Assembly (NCBI RefSeq): GCF_051020975.1
Contig: NW_027478166.1
Location: 10,913,501 to 10,977,500 of the forward strand
Length of the DNA: 64,000 bases
DNA from: Osmia lignaria lignaria
Taxonomy: Eukaryota; Arthropoda; Insecta; Hymenoptera; Megachilidae
Direction: 5' to 3'
The notes beneath the pieces are model-generated. The model did not search any database and had not been told where the DNA came from. It was given only the letters and a program-made list of their open reading frames with translations. The first letter of the stretch is position 1. Each line of letters opens with the position of its first letter. Below, piece after piece: positions 34,812 to 48,609 of the stretch. The position numbers and the translations under genes are program-made.

Positions 34812-35274
34812 GCAAATGCCACTTCCAGCTTAGCTGTGCAGAAGAAGAACAACAAGAAGAAGAAATATCTGGAAATATGTCCGTCCGGCCCCTTCCCTTG
34901 AGATAAATCTGCAAATATCTCGGAAACGAAGCGAGCTACGGCAAAATGTTAAGAGACCTTTTTTGTAGAGAATTATATTTCCCACAATTTAGGTTCTATG
35001 ATATTTTTTGATCAGAAGCGTAGTTTTCGAGATAAATCGAGATATTTAAAAGATCCGAAGCCGCACCAACATAATAGAGATACAGAAACACCGTGGCCCC
35101 TTTCTTTGAGATAACTCTGCACTATTGCGAGCTGCAAATGCCACTTCCAGCTTAGCTGTGCAGAAGAAGAACAACAAGAAGAAGAAATATCTCGAAATAT
35201 GTCCGTCAGGCCCCTTCCCTTGAGATAAATCTGCAAATATCTCGGAAACGAAGCGAGCTATGGCAAAATGTTAA
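34812..35274 (+). repeat. 8-mer duplication, copy 2 (partner 32,236-32,698)
   Basis: This partner block has ends fixed by GAGCGGC/GAGCTGC on the left and TTAAGAG/TTAACAG on the right. Confidence 0.82.
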
Positions 35275-35654
35275 CAGACCTTTTTGTAGAGAATTAAGTT
35301 TCCTACTTTTTATGTTCTATGATATTTTTTGATCAGATGCGTAGTTCTCGAGATATATCAAGATATTTAAAAGTTCCGAAGCCGCACCAACATAATAGAG
35401 ATACAGAAACACCGTGGCCCCTTTCTTTGAGATAACTCTGCACTATTGCGAGCTGCAAATGCCACTTCCAGCTTAGCTGTGCAGAAGAAGAACAACAAGA
35501 AGAAGAAATATCTCGAAATATGTCCGTCAGGCCCCTTCCCTTGAGATAAATCTGCAAATATCTCGGAAACGAAGCGAGCTATGGCAAAATGTTAAGCGAC
35601 TTTATTTGTAGAGAATTAAGTTTCCTACTTTTTACGTTCTATGATATTTTTTAA

Positions 35655-35976
35655 TCAGATGCGTAGTTCTCGAGATATATAAAGATAATTTAAAGTTCCG
35701 AAGCCGCACCAACATAATAGAGATACAGAAACACCGTGGCCCCTTTCTTCGAGATAACTCTGCACTATTGCGAGCTGCAAATGCCACTTCCAGCTTAGCT
35801 GTGCAGAAGAAGAACAACAAGAAGAAGAAATATCTCGAAATATGTCCGTCAGGCCCCTTCCCTCGAGATAAATCTGCAAATATCTCGGAAACGAAGCGAG
35901 CTATGGCAAAATGTTGAGAGACCTTTTTTGTAGAGAATTAAGTTTCCTACTTTTTATGTTCTATGATATTTTTTGA
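35655..35976 (+). repeat. Most divergent monomer of the middle zone
   Basis: This unit reads TATATAAAGATAATTTAAAG where others read TATATCAAGATATTTAAAAG, so the GATATATC palindrome is broken. It also has TTTCTTCGAG and CCCTCGAG. The preceding end reads TTTTTTAATCAG. I saw no second copy of this combination in the window, so it has not been amplified here. Confidence 0.75.
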
Positions 35977-36589
35977 TCGGATGCGTAGTTCTCGAGATAT
36001 ATCAAGATATTTAAAAGTTCCGAAGCCGCACCAACATAATAGAGATACAGAAACACCGTGGCCCCTTTCTTTGAGATAACTCTGCACTATTGCGAGCTGC
36101 AAATGCCACTTCCAGCTTAGCTGTGCAGAAGAAGAACAACAAGAAGAAGAAATATCTCGAAATATGTCCGTCAGACCCCTTCCCTTGAAATAAATCTGCA
36201 AATATCTCGGAAACGAAGCGAGCTATGGCAAAATGTTAAGAGATCTTTTTTGTAGAGAATTATGTTTCCCACAATTCACGTTCTATGATATTTTTCGATC
36301 AGAAGCGTAGTTTTCGAGATATATCGAGATATTTAAAAGATCCGAAGCCGCACCAACATAATAGAGATACAGAAACACCGTGGCCCCTTTCTTCGAGATA
36401 ACTCTGCACTATTGCGAGCTGCAAATGCCACTTCCAGCTTAGCTGTGCAGAAGAAGACCAACAAGAAGAAGAAATATCTCGAAATATGTCCGTCAGGCCC
36501 CTTCCCTTGAGATAAATCTGCAAATATCTCGGAAACGAAGCGAGCTATGGCAATATGTTAAGAGACCTTATTTGTGGAGAATTAAGTTT

Positions 36590-37358
36590 CCTACTTTTTA
36601 TGTTCTATGATATTTTTTGATCGGATGCGTAGCTCTCGAGATATATCAAGATGTTTAAAAGTTCCGAAGCCGCACCAACATAATAGAGATACAGAAACAC
36701 CGTGGCCCCTTTCTTTGAGATAACTCTGCACTATTGCGAGCTGCAAATGCCACTTCCAGCTTAGCTGTGCAGAAGAAGAACAACAAGAAGAAGAAATATC
36801 TCGAAATATGTCCGTCAGACCCCTTCCCTTGAGATAAATCTGCAAATATCTCGGAAACGAAGCGAGCTATGGCAAAATGTTAAGAGACCATTTTTGTAGA
36901 GAATTATGTTTCCCACAATTTACGTTCTATAATATTTTTTGATCAGAAGCGTAGTTTTCGAGATATATCGAGATATTTAAAAGATCCGAAGCTGCACCAA
37001 CATAATAGAGATACAGAAACACCGTGGCCCCTTACTTTGAGATAACTCTGCACTAGTGCGAGCCGCAAATGCCGCTTCCAGCTTAGCTGTGCAGAAGAAG
37101 AACAACAAGAAGAAGAAATATCTCGAAATATGTCCGTCAGGCCCCTTCCCTCGAGATAAATCTGCAAATATCTCGGAAACGAAGCGAGCTATGGCAAAAT
37201 GTTAAGAGACCTTTTTTGTAGAGAATTAAGTTTCCTACTTTTCATGTTCTATGATATTTTTTGATCGGATGCGTAGTTCTCGAGATATATCAAGATATTT
37301 AAAAGTTCCGAAGCCGCACCAACATAATAGAGATACAGAAACACCGTGGCCCCTTTCT
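36590..37358 (+). repeat. 5-mer duplication, copy 1 (partner 38,199-38,967)
   Basis: Spacing is 1,609 bp because one intervening monomer is 321 bp (GACCTTTTTGTAGCG near 37,530). Marks are GATCGGATGCGTAGC, TTTCCCACAATTTACG, TTCTATAATATT, GATCCGAAGCTGC, CCCCTTACTTTGAG and CCGCTTCCAG. A single difference (GATGTTTAAA against GATATTTAAA) was noticed. Confidence 0.85.
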
Positions 37359-38198
37359 TTCAGATAACTCTGCACTATTGCGAGCTGGAAATGCCACTTC
37401 CTGTTTAGCTGTGCAGAAGAAGAACAACAAGAAGAAGAAATATCACGAAATATGTCCGTTAGGCCCCTTCCCTTGAGATAAATCTGCAAATATCTCGGAA
37501 ACGAAGCGAGCTATGGCAAAATGTTAAGAGACCTTTTTGTAGCGAATTAAGTTTCCTACTTTTTATGTTCTATGATATTTTTTGATCAGATGCGTAGTTC
37601 TCGAGATATATCAAGATATTTAAAAGTTCCGAAGCCGCACCAACATAATAGAGATACAGAAACACCGTGGCCCCTTTCTTTGAGATAACTCTGCACTAGT
37701 GCGAGCCGCAAATGCCACTTCCAGCTTAGCTGTGCAGAAGAAGAACAACAAGAAGAAGAAATATCTCGAAATATGTCCGTCAGGCCCCTTCCCTTGAGAT
37801 ATATCTGCAAATATCTCGGAAACGAAGCGAGCTATGGCAAAATGTTAAGAGACCTTTTTTGTAGAGAATTAAGTTTCCTACTTTTTATCTTCTATGATAT
37901 TTTCTGATCAGATTCGTAGTTCTCGAGATATATCAAGATATTTAAAAGTTCCGAAGCCGCACCAACATAATAGAGATACAGAAACACCGTGGCCCCTCTC
38001 TTTGAGATAACTCTGCACTATTGCGAGCTGCAAATGCCACTTCCAGCTTAGCTGTGCAGAAGAAGAACAACAAGAAGAAGAAATATCTCGAAATATGTCC
38101 GTCAGGCCCCTTCCCTTGAGATAAATCTGCAAATATCTCGGAAACGAAGCGAGCTATGGCAAAATGTTAAGAGACCTTTTTTGTATGGAATTATGTTT

Positions 38199-38967
38199 CC
38201 TACTTTTTATGTTCTATGATATTTTTTGATCGGATGCGTAGCTCTCGAGATATATCAAGATATTTAAAAGTTCCGAAGCCGCACCAACATAATAGAGATA
38301 CAGAAACACCGTGGCCCCTTTCTTTGAGATAACTCTGCACTATTGCGAGCTGCAAATGCCACTTCCAGCTTAGCTGTGCAGAAGAAGAACAACAAGAAGA
38401 AGAAATATCTCGAAATATGTCCGTCAGACCCCTTCCCTTGAGATAAATCTGCAAATATCTCGGAAACGAAGCGAGCTATGGCAAAATGTTAAGAGACCAT
38501 TTTTGTAGAGAATTATGTTTCCCACAATTTACGTTCTATAATATTTTTTGATCAGAAGCGTAGTTTTCGAGATATATCGAGATATTTAAAAGATCCGAAG
38601 CTGCACCAACATAATAGAGATACAGAAACACCGTGGCCCCTTACTTTGAGATAACTCTGCACTAGTGCGAGCCGCAAATGCCGCTTCCAGCTTAGCTGTG
38701 CAGAAGAAGAACAACAAGAAGAAGAAATATCTCGAAATATGTCCGTCAGGCCCCTTCCCTCGAGATAAATCTGCAAATATCTCGGAAACGAAGCGAGCTA
38801 TGGCAAAATGTTAAGAGACCTTTTTTGTAGAGAATTAAGTTTCCTACTTTTCATGTTCTATGATATTTTTTGATCGGATGCGTAGTTCTCGAGATATATC
38901 AAGATATTTAAAAGTTCCGAAGCCGCACCAACATAATAGAGATACAGAAACACCGTGGCCCCTTTCT
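38199..38967 (+). repeat. 5-mer duplication, copy 2, with a further copy at 40.15-40.9 kb
   Basis: This is the partner of 36,590-37,358. Its right part (38,542-39,294) also matches about 40,152-40,904 at 1,610 bp with about four differences, and matches the first 655 bp of the window. One lineage is therefore represented at least four times, three of them spaced five monomers apart. Confidence 0.83.
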
Positions 38968-39196
38968 TTGAGATAACTCTGCACTATTGCGAGCTGCAAA
39001 TGCCACTTCCAGCTTAGCTGTGCAGAAGAAGAACAACAAAAAGAAGAAATATCTCGAAATATGTCCGTCAGGCCCCTTCCCTTGAGATAAATCTGCAAAT
39101 ATCTCGGAAACGAAGCGAGCTATGGCAAAATGTTAAGAGACCTCTTTTGTAGAGAATTAAGTTTCCTACTTTTTATGTTCTATGATATTTTTCGAG

Positions 39197-40188
39197 CAGA
39201 TGCGTAGTTCTCGAGATATATCAAGATATTTAAAAGTTCCGAAGCCGCACCAACATAATAGAGATACAGACACACCGTGGCCCCTTTCTTTGAGATAGCT
39301 CTGCACTATTGCGAGCTGCAAATGCCACTTCCAGCTTAGCTGTGCAGAAGAAGACCAACAAGAAGAAGAAATATCTCGAAATATGTCCGTCAGGCCCCTT
39401 CCCTTAAGATAAATCTGCAAATATCTCGGAAACGAAGCGAGCTATGGCAAAATGTTAAGAGACCTTATTTGTGGAGAATTAAGTTTCCTACTTTTTACGT
39501 TCTATGATATTATTTGATCAGATGCGTAGTTCTCGAGATATATCAAGATATTTAAAAGTTCCGAAGCCGCACCAACATAATAGAGATACAGAAACACCGT
39601 GGCCCCTTTCTTTGAGATAACTCTGCACTATTGCGAGCTGCAAATGCCACTTCCAGCTTAGCTGTGCAGAAGAAGAACAACAAGAAGAAGAAATATCTCG
39701 AAATATGTCCGTCAGGCCCCTTCCCTTGAGATAAATCTGCAAATATCTCGGAAACGAAGCGAGCTATGGCAAAATGTTAAGAGACCTTATTTGTAGAGAA
39801 TTAAGTTTCCTACTTTTTATGTTCTATGATATTTTTTGATCAGATGCGTAGTTCTCGAGATATATCAAGATATTTAAAAGTTCCGAAGCCGCACCAACAT
39901 AATAGAGATACAGAAACACCGTGGCCCCTTTCTTTGAGATAACTCTGCGCTATTGCGAGCTGGAAATGCCACTTCCAGTTTAGCTGTGCAGAAGAAGAAC
40001 AACAAGAAGAGGAAATATCTCGAAATATGTCCGTCAGGCCCCTTCCCTTGAGATATATCTGCAAATATCTCGGAAACAAAACGAGCTATGGCAAAATGTT
40101 AAGAGACCTTTTTTGTAGAGAATTATGTTTCCTACAATTTATGTTCTATGATATTTTTTGATCAGAAGCGTAGTTTTCGAGATATATC
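39197..40188 (+). repeat. 14-mer-spaced duplication, copy 1 (partner 43,705-44,696)
   Basis: At a spacing of 4,508 bp (14 x 322) the 992-bp block matches with one difference noticed (GATAGCT at 39,297 against GATAACT). Shared marks are AAGACCAACA, CCCTTAAGAT, TTTGTGGAGAATT, GATATTATTTGATC, CTCTGCGCTATT, AAGAGGAAATATC and GGAAACAAAACGAGC. Confidence 0.9.
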
Positions 40189-41194
40189 GAGATATTTAAA
40201 AGATCCGAAGCTGCACCAACATAATAGAGATACAGAAACACCGTGGCCCCTTTCTTTGAGATAACTCTGCACTAGTGCGAGCCGCAAATGCCGCTTCCAG
40301 CTTAGCTGTGCAGAAGAAGAACAACAAGAAGAAGAAATATCTCGAAATATGTCCGTCAGGCCCCTTCCCTCGAGATAAATCTGCAAATATCTCGGAAACG
40401 AAGCGAGCTATGGCAAAATGTTAATAGACCTTTTTTGTAGAGAATTAAGTTTCCTACTTTTTATGTTCTATGATATTTTTTGATCGGATGCGTAGTTCTC
40501 GAGATATATCAAGATATTTAAAAGTTCCGAAGCCGCACCAACATAATAGAGATACAGAAACACCGTGGCCCCTTTCTTTGAGATAACTCTGCACTATTGC
40601 GAGCTGCAAATGCCACTTCCAGCTTAGCTGTGCAGAAGAAGAACAACAAAAAGAAGAAATATCTCGAAATATGTCCGTCAGGCCCCTTCCCTTGAGATAA
40701 ATCTGCAAATATCTCGGAAACGAAGCGAGCTATGGCAAAATGTTAAGAGACCTCTTTTGTAGAGAATTAAGTTTCCTACTTTTTATGTTCTATGATATTT
40801 TTCGATCAGATGCGTAGTTCTCGAGATATATCAAGATATTTAAAAGTTCCGAAGCCGCACCAACATAATAGAGATACAGACACACCGTGGCCCCTTTCTT
40901 TGAGATAACTCTGCACTATTGCGAGCTGCAAATGCCACTTCCAGCTTAGCTGTGCAGAAGAAGAACAACAAGCAGAAGAAATATCTCGAAATATGTCCGT
41001 CAGGCCCCTTCCCTTGAGATAAATCTGCAAATATCTCGGAAACGAAGCGAGCTATGGCAAAATGTTAAGAGACCTGTTTTGTAGAGAATTAAGTTTCCTA
41101 CTTTTTATGTTCTATGATATTTTTCGATCAGATGCGTAGTTCTCGAGATATATCAAGATATTTAAAAGTTCCGAAGCCGCACCAACATAATAGG

Positions 41195-42226
41195 GATACA
41201 GAAACACCGTGGCCCCTTTCTTTGAGATAACTCTGCACTATTGCGAGCTGCAAATGCCACCTCCAGCTTAGCTGTGCAGAAGAAGAACAACAAGAAGAAG
41301 AAATATCTCGAAATATGTCCGTCAGACCCCTTCCCTTGAGATAAATCTGCAAATATCTCGGAAACGAAGCGAGCTATGGCAAAATGTTAAGAGACCTTTT
41401 TTGTAGAGAATTAAGTTTCCTACTTTTTATGTTCTATGATATTTTTCGATCAGAGGCGTAGTTCTCGAGATATATCAAGATATTTAAAAGTTCCGAAGCC
41501 GCACCAACATAATAGAGATACAGAAACACCGTGGCCCCTTTCTTTGAGATAACTCTGCACTATTGCGAGCTGCAAATGCCACCTCCAGCTTAGCTGTGCA
41601 GAAGAAGAACAACAAGAAGAAGAAATATCTCGAAATATGTCCGTCAGACCCCTTCCCTTGAGATAAATCTGCAAATATCTCGGAAACGAAGCGAGCTATG
41701 GCAAAATGTTAAGAGACCTTTTTTGTAGGGAATTAAGTTTCCTACTTTTTATGTTCTATGATATTTTTCGATCAGAGGCGTAGTTCTCGAGATATATCAA
41801 GATATTTCAAAGTTCCGAAGCCGCACCAACATAATAGAGATACAGAAACACCGTGGCCCCTTTCTTTGAGATAACTCTGCACGATTGCGAGCTGGAAATG
41901 CCACTTCCAGTTTAGCTGTGCAGAAGAAGAACAACAAGAAGAAGAAATATCTCGAAATATGTCCATCAGGACCCTTCCCTTGAGATGAATCTGCAAATAT
42001 CTCGGAAACGAAGCGAGCTATTGCAAATCGATAAGAGACCTTTTTTGTAGAGAATTAAGTTTCCTACTTTTTATGTTCTATGATATTTTTTGATCAGATG
42101 CGTAGTTCTCGAGATATATCAAGATATTTAAAAGCTCCGAAGCTGCACCAACATAATAGAGGTACAGAAACACCGTGGCCCCTTTCTTTGAGATAACTCT
42201 GCACTATTGCGAGCTGCAAATGCCAC
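41195..42226 (+). repeat. 4-mer duplication, copy 1 (partner 42,483-43,514)
   Basis: Spacing is 1,288 bp (4 x 322); no difference was noticed in 1,032 bp. The block is marked by CACCTCCAG, CAGACCCCTTCCC, TTTTTCGATCAGAGGCG, GTAGGGAATT, ATTTCAAAG, CCATCAGGACCC and CAAATCGATAAGAG. The same sequence is again at 45.38-46.41 kb and 48.92-49.95 kb. Confidence 0.9.
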
Positions 42227-42482
42227 CTCCAGCTTAGCTGTGCAGAAGAAGAACAACAAGAAGAAGAAATATCTCGAAATATGTCCGTCAGACCCCTTCC
42301 CTTGAGATAAATCTGCAAATATCTCGGAAACGAAGCGAGCTATGGCAAAATGTTAAGAGACCTTTTTTGTAGAGAATTAAGTTTCCTACTTTTTATGTTC
42401 TATGATATTTTCTGATCAGATGCGTAGTTCTCGAGATATATCAAGATATTTAAAAGCTCCGAAGCTGCACCAACATAATAGA

Positions 42483-43514
42483 GATACAGAAACACCGTGG
42501 CCCCTTTCTTTGAGATAACTCTGCACTATTGCGAGCTGCAAATGCCACCTCCAGCTTAGCTGTGCAGAAGAAGAACAACAAGAAGAAGAAATATCTCGAA
42601 ATATGTCCGTCAGACCCCTTCCCTTGAGATAAATCTGCAAATATCTCGGAAACGAAGCGAGCTATGGCAAAATGTTAAGAGACCTTTTTTGTAGAGAATT
42701 AAGTTTCCTACTTTTTATGTTCTATGATATTTTTCGATCAGAGGCGTAGTTCTCGAGATATATCAAGATATTTAAAAGTTCCGAAGCCGCACCAACATAA
42801 TAGAGATACAGAAACACCGTGGCCCCTTTCTTTGAGATAACTCTGCACTATTGCGAGCTGCAAATGCCACCTCCAGCTTAGCTGTGCAGAAGAAGAACAA
42901 CAAGAAGAAGAAATATCTCGAAATATGTCCGTCAGACCCCTTCCCTTGAGATAAATCTGCAAATATCTCGGAAACGAAGCGAGCTATGGCAAAATGTTAA
43001 GAGACCTTTTTTGTAGGGAATTAAGTTTCCTACTTTTTATGTTCTATGATATTTTTCGATCAGAGGCGTAGTTCTCGAGATATATCAAGATATTTCAAAG
43101 TTCCGAAGCCGCACCAACATAATAGAGATACAGAAACACCGTGGCCCCTTTCTTTGAGATAACTCTGCACGATTGCGAGCTGGAAATGCCACTTCCAGTT
43201 TAGCTGTGCAGAAGAAGAACAACAAGAAGAAGAAATATCTCGAAATATGTCCATCAGGACCCTTCCCTTGAGATGAATCTGCAAATATCTCGGAAACGAA
43301 GCGAGCTATTGCAAATCGATAAGAGACCTTTTTTGTAGAGAATTAAGTTTCCTACTTTTTATGTTCTATGATATTTTTTGATCAGATGCGTAGTTCTCGA
43401 GATATATCAAGATATTTAAAAGCTCCGAAGCTGCACCAACATAATAGAGGTACAGAAACACCGTGGCCCCTTTCTTTGAGATAACTCTGCACTATTGCGA
43501 GCTGCAAATGCCAC
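42483..43514 (+). repeat. 4-mer duplication, copy 2 (partner 41,195-42,226)
   Basis: This partner block is followed by a unit with CTGTGGAG and AAGAATAAG (43,382), the order also found at 1,200-1,522. The start of the window may therefore derive from this arrangement. Confidence 0.9.
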
Positions 43515-43704
43515 TTCCAGCTTAGCTGTGGAGAAGAAGAACAACAAGAATAAGAAATATTTCGAAATATGTCCGTCAGGCCCCTTCCCTTGAGATAAAT
43601 CTGCAAATATCTCGGAAACGAAGCGAGCTATGGCAAAATGTTAAGAGACCTTATTTGTAGAGAATTAAGTTTCCTACTTTTTATGTTCTATGATATTTTT
43701 CGAT

Positions 43705-44696
43705 CAGATGCGTAGTTCTCGAGATATATCAAGATATTTAAAAGTTCCGAAGCCGCACCAACATAATAGAGATACAGACACACCGTGGCCCCTTTCTTTG
43801 AGATAACTCTGCACTATTGCGAGCTGCAAATGCCACTTCCAGCTTAGCTGTGCAGAAGAAGACCAACAAGAAGAAGAAATATCTCGAAATATGTCCGTCA
43901 GGCCCCTTCCCTTAAGATAAATCTGCAAATATCTCGGAAACGAAGCGAGCTATGGCAAAATGTTAAGAGACCTTATTTGTGGAGAATTAAGTTTCCTACT
44001 TTTTACGTTCTATGATATTATTTGATCAGATGCGTAGTTCTCGAGATATATCAAGATATTTAAAAGTTCCGAAGCCGCACCAACATAATAGAGATACAGA
44101 AACACCGTGGCCCCTTTCTTTGAGATAACTCTGCACTATTGCGAGCTGCAAATGCCACTTCCAGCTTAGCTGTGCAGAAGAAGAACAACAAGAAGAAGAA
44201 ATATCTCGAAATATGTCCGTCAGGCCCCTTCCCTTGAGATAAATCTGCAAATATCTCGGAAACGAAGCGAGCTATGGCAAAATGTTAAGAGACCTTATTT
44301 GTAGAGAATTAAGTTTCCTACTTTTTATGTTCTATGATATTTTTTGATCAGATGCGTAGTTCTCGAGATATATCAAGATATTTAAAAGTTCCGAAGCCGC
44401 ACCAACATAATAGAGATACAGAAACACCGTGGCCCCTTTCTTTGAGATAACTCTGCGCTATTGCGAGCTGGAAATGCCACTTCCAGTTTAGCTGTGCAGA
44501 AGAAGAACAACAAGAAGAGGAAATATCTCGAAATATGTCCGTCAGGCCCCTTCCCTTGAGATATATCTGCAAATATCTCGGAAACAAAACGAGCTATGGC
44601 AAAATGTTAAGAGACCTTTTTTGTAGAGAATTATGTTTCCTACAATTTATGTTCTATGATATTTTTTGATCAGAAGCGTAGTTTTCGAGATATATC
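43705..44696 (+). repeat. 14-mer-spaced duplication, copy 2 (partner 39,197-40,188)
   Basis: This partner block ends where the unit at 44,670 switches. That unit starts with type B marks (TCAGAAGCG, TTTTCGAG) but continues as type A (TATCAAG), so the duplication breakpoint lies inside an A/B hybrid monomer at about 44,697. Confidence 0.9.
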
Positions 44697-45067
44697 AAGA
44701 TATTTAAAAGTTCCGAAGCCGCACCAACATAATAGAGATACAGACACACCGTGGCCCCTTTCTTTGAGATAACTCTGCACTATTGCGAGCTGCAAATGCC
44801 ACTTCCAGCTTAGCTGTGCAGAAGAAGAACAACAAGCAGAAGAAATATCTCGAAATATGTCCGTCAGGCCCCTTCCCTTGAGATAAATCTGCAAATATCT
44901 CGGAAACGAAGCGAGCTATGGCAAAATGTTAAGAGACCTGTTTTGTAGAGAATTAAGTTTCCTACTTTTTATGTTCTATGATATTTTTCGATCAGATGCG
45001 TAGTTCTCGAGATATATCAAGATATTTAAAAGTTCCGAAGCCGCACCAACATAATAGGGATACAGAA

Positions 45068-48000
45068 ACACCGTGGCCCCTTTCTTTGAGATAACTCTGC
45101 ACTATTGCGAGCTGCAAATGCCACTTCCAGCTTAGCTGTGCAGAAGAAGAACAACAAGCAGAAGAAATATCTCGAAATATGTCCGTCAGGCCCCTTCCCT
45201 TGAGATAAATCTGCAAATATCTCGGAAACGAAGCGAGCTATGGCAAAATGTTAAGAGACCTGTTTTGTAGAGAATTAAGTTTCCTACTTTTTATGTTCTA
45301 TGATATTTTTCGATCAGATGCGTAGTTCTCGAGATATATCAAGATATTTAAAAGTTCCGAAGCCGCACCAACATAATAGGGATACAGAAACACCGTGGCC
45401 CCTTTCTTTGAGATAACTCTGCACTATTGCGAGCTGCAAATGCCACCTCCAGCTTAGCTGTGCAGAAGAAGAACAACAAGAAGAAGAAATATCTCGAAAT
45501 ATGTCCGTCAGACCCCTTCCCTTGAGATAAATCTGCAAATATCTCGGAAACGAAGCGAGCTATGGCAAAATGTTAAGAGACCTTTTTTGTAGAGAATTAA
45601 GTTTCCTACTTTTTATGTTCTATGATATTTTTCGATCAGAGGCGTAGTTCTCGAGATATATCAAGATATTTAAAAGTTCCGAAGCCGCACCAACATAATA
45701 GAGATACAGAAACACCGTGGCCCCTTTCTTTGAGATAACTCTGCACTATTGCGAGCTGCAAATGCCACCTCCAGCTTAGCTGTGCAGAAGAAGAACAACA
45801 AGAAGAAGAAATATCTCGAAATATGTCCGTCAGACCCCTTCCCTTGAGATAAATCTGCAAATATCTCGGAAACGAAGCGAGCTATGGCAAAATGTTAAGA
45901 GACCTTTTTTGTAGGGAATTAAGTTTCCTACTTTTTATGTTCTATGATATTTTTCGATCAGAGGCGTAGTTCTCGAGATATATCAAGATATTTCAAAGTT
46001 CCGAAGCCGCACCAACATAATAGAGATACAGAAACACCGTGGCCCCTTTCTTTGAGATAACTCTGCACGATTGCGAGCTGGAAATGCCACTTCCAGTTTA
46101 GCTGTGCAGAAGAAGAACAACAAGAAGAAGAAATATCTCGAAATATGTCCATCAGGACCCTTCCCTTGAGATGAATCTGCAAATATCTCGGAAACGAAGC
46201 GAGCTATTGCAAATCGATAAGAGACCTTTTTTGTAGAGAATTAAGTTTCCTACTTTTTATGTTCTATGATATTTTTTGATCAGATGCGTAGTTCTCGAGA
46301 TATATCAAGATATTTAAAAGCTCCGAAGCTGCACCAACATAATAGAGGTACAGAAACACCGTGGCCCCTTTCTTTGAGATAACTCTGCACTATTGCGAGC
46401 TGCAAATGCCACTTCCAGCTTAGCTGTGCAGAAGAAGAACAACAAGAAGAAGAAATATCTCGAAATATGTCCGTCAGGCCCCTTCCCTTGAGATAAATCT
46501 GCAAATATCTCGGAAACGAAGCGAGCTATGGCAAAATGTTAAGAGACCTGTTTTGTAGAGAATTAAGTTTCCTACTTTTTATGTTCTATGATATTTTTCG
46601 ATCAGATGCGTAGTTCTCGAGATATATCAAGATATTTAAAAGTTCCGAAGCCGCACCAACATAATAGAGATACAGAAACACCGTGGCCCCTTTCTTTGAG
46701 ATAACTCTGCACTATTGCGAGCTGCAAATGCCACCTCCAGCTTAGCTGTGCAGAAGAAGAACAACAAGAAGAAGAAATATCTCGAAATATGTCCGTCAGA
46801 CCCCTTCCCTTGAGATAAATCTGCAAATATCTCGGAAACGAAGCGAGCTATGGCAAAATGTTAAGAGACCTTTTTTGTAGAGAATTAAGTTTCCTACTTT
46901 TTATGTTCTATGATATTTTTTGATCAGATGCGTAGTTCTCGAGATATATCAAGATATTTAAAAGCTCCGAAGCTGCACCAACATAATAGAGGTACAGAAA
47001 CACCGTGGCCCCTTTCTTTGAGATAACTCTGCACTATTGCGAGCTGCAAATGCCACTTCCAGCTTAGCTGTGGAGAAGAAGAACAACAAGAATAAGAAAT
47101 ATTTCGAAATATGTCCGTCAGGCCCCTTCCCTTGAGATAAATCTGCAAATATCTCGGAAACGAAGCGAGCTACGGCAAGATGTTAAGAGACCTTTTTTGT
47201 AGAAAATTAGGTTTCCTACTTTTTATGTTCTATGATATTTTTTGATCAGATGCGTAGTTCTCGAGATATATCAAGATATTTAAAAGTTCCGAAGCCGCAC
47301 CAACATAATAGAGATACAGAAACACCGTGGCCCCTTTCTTTGCGATAACTCTGCACTATTGCGAGCTGCAAATGCCACTTCCAGCTTAGCTGTGCAGAAG
47401 AAGAACAACAAGAAGAAGAAATATCTCGAAATATGTCCGTCAGGCCCCTTCCCTTGAGATAAATCTGCAAATATCTCGGAAACGAAGCGAGCTATGCCAA
47501 AATGTTAAGAGACCTTATTTGTAGAGAATTAAGTTTCCTACTTTCTATGTTCTATGATATTTTTTGATGAGATGCGTAGTTCTCGAGATATATCGAGATA
47601 TTTAAAAGTTCCGAAGCCGCACCAACATAATAGAGATACAGAAACACCGTGGCCCCTTTCTTTGAGATAACTGTGCACTATTGCGAGCTGCAAATGCCAC
47701 TTCCAGCTTAGCTGTGCAGAAGAAGAACAACAAGAAGAAGAAATATCTCGAAATATGTCCGTCAGGCCCCTTCCCTTGAGATAAATCTGCAAATATCTCG
47801 GAAACGAAGCGAGCTATGGCAAAATGTTAAGAGACCTTTTTTGGAGAGAATTAAGTTTCCTACTTTTTATCTTCTACGATATTTTCTGATCAGATTCGTA
47901 GTTCTCGAGATATATCAAGATATTTAAAAGTTCCGAAGCCGCACCAACATAATAGAGATACAGAAACACCGTGGCCCCTCTCTTTGAGATAACTCTGCAC

Positions 48001-48609
48001 AATTGCGAGCTGCAAATGCCACTTCCAGCTTAGCTGTGCAGAAGAAGAACAACAAGAAGAAGAAATATCTCGAAATATGTCCGTCAGGCCCCTTCCCTTG
48101 AGATAAATCGGCAAGTATCTCGGAAACGAAGCGAGCTATGGCAAAATGTTGAGAGACCTTTTTTGTAGAGAATTAAGTTTCCTACTTTTTATGTTCTATG
48201 ATATTTTTTGATCAGATGCGTAGATCTCGAGATATATCAAGATATTTAAAAGTTCCGAAGCCGCACCAACATAATAGAGATACAGAAACACCGTGGCCCC
48301 TTTCTTTGAGATAACTCTGCACTATTGCGAGCTGCAAATGCCACTTCCAGCTTAGCTGTGCAGAAGAAGAACAACAAGAAGAAGAAATGTCTCGAAATAT
48401 GTCCGTCAGGCCCCTTCCCTTGAGATAAGTCTGCAAATATCTCGGAAACGAAGCGAGCTATGGCAAAATGTTAAGAGACCTTTTTTGTATGGAATTATGT
48501 TTCCTACTTTTTATGTTCTATGATATTTTTTGATCAGACGCGTAGTTCTCGAGATATATCAAGATATTTAAAAGTTCCGAAGCCGCACCAACATAATAGA
48601 GATACAGAC
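45068..48609 (+). repeat. 11-mer higher-order repeat, copy 1 (3,542-bp period)
   Basis: At a spacing of 3,542 bp (11 x 322) 45,068-48,608 matches 48,610-52,150. Five single-base differences were noticed, at 46,297-46,300 (CTCGAG against CTCGTG), 47,545 (CTTTCTATG), 47,768 (CAGGCC against CAGTCC), 48,194 (ATGTTC against ATGCTC) and 48,389 (GAAATGTC). That is a complete 11-monomer unit. It is made of type A monomers only and runs through marks AAGCAGAAG, CACCTCCAG (two units), CCATCAGGACCC, GCTCCGAAGCTGC, CACCTCCAG, CTGTGGAG, TTTGCGATAAC, TTTGATGAGATG, GATTCGTAG and GTAGATCTCGAG. Confidence 0.95.
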
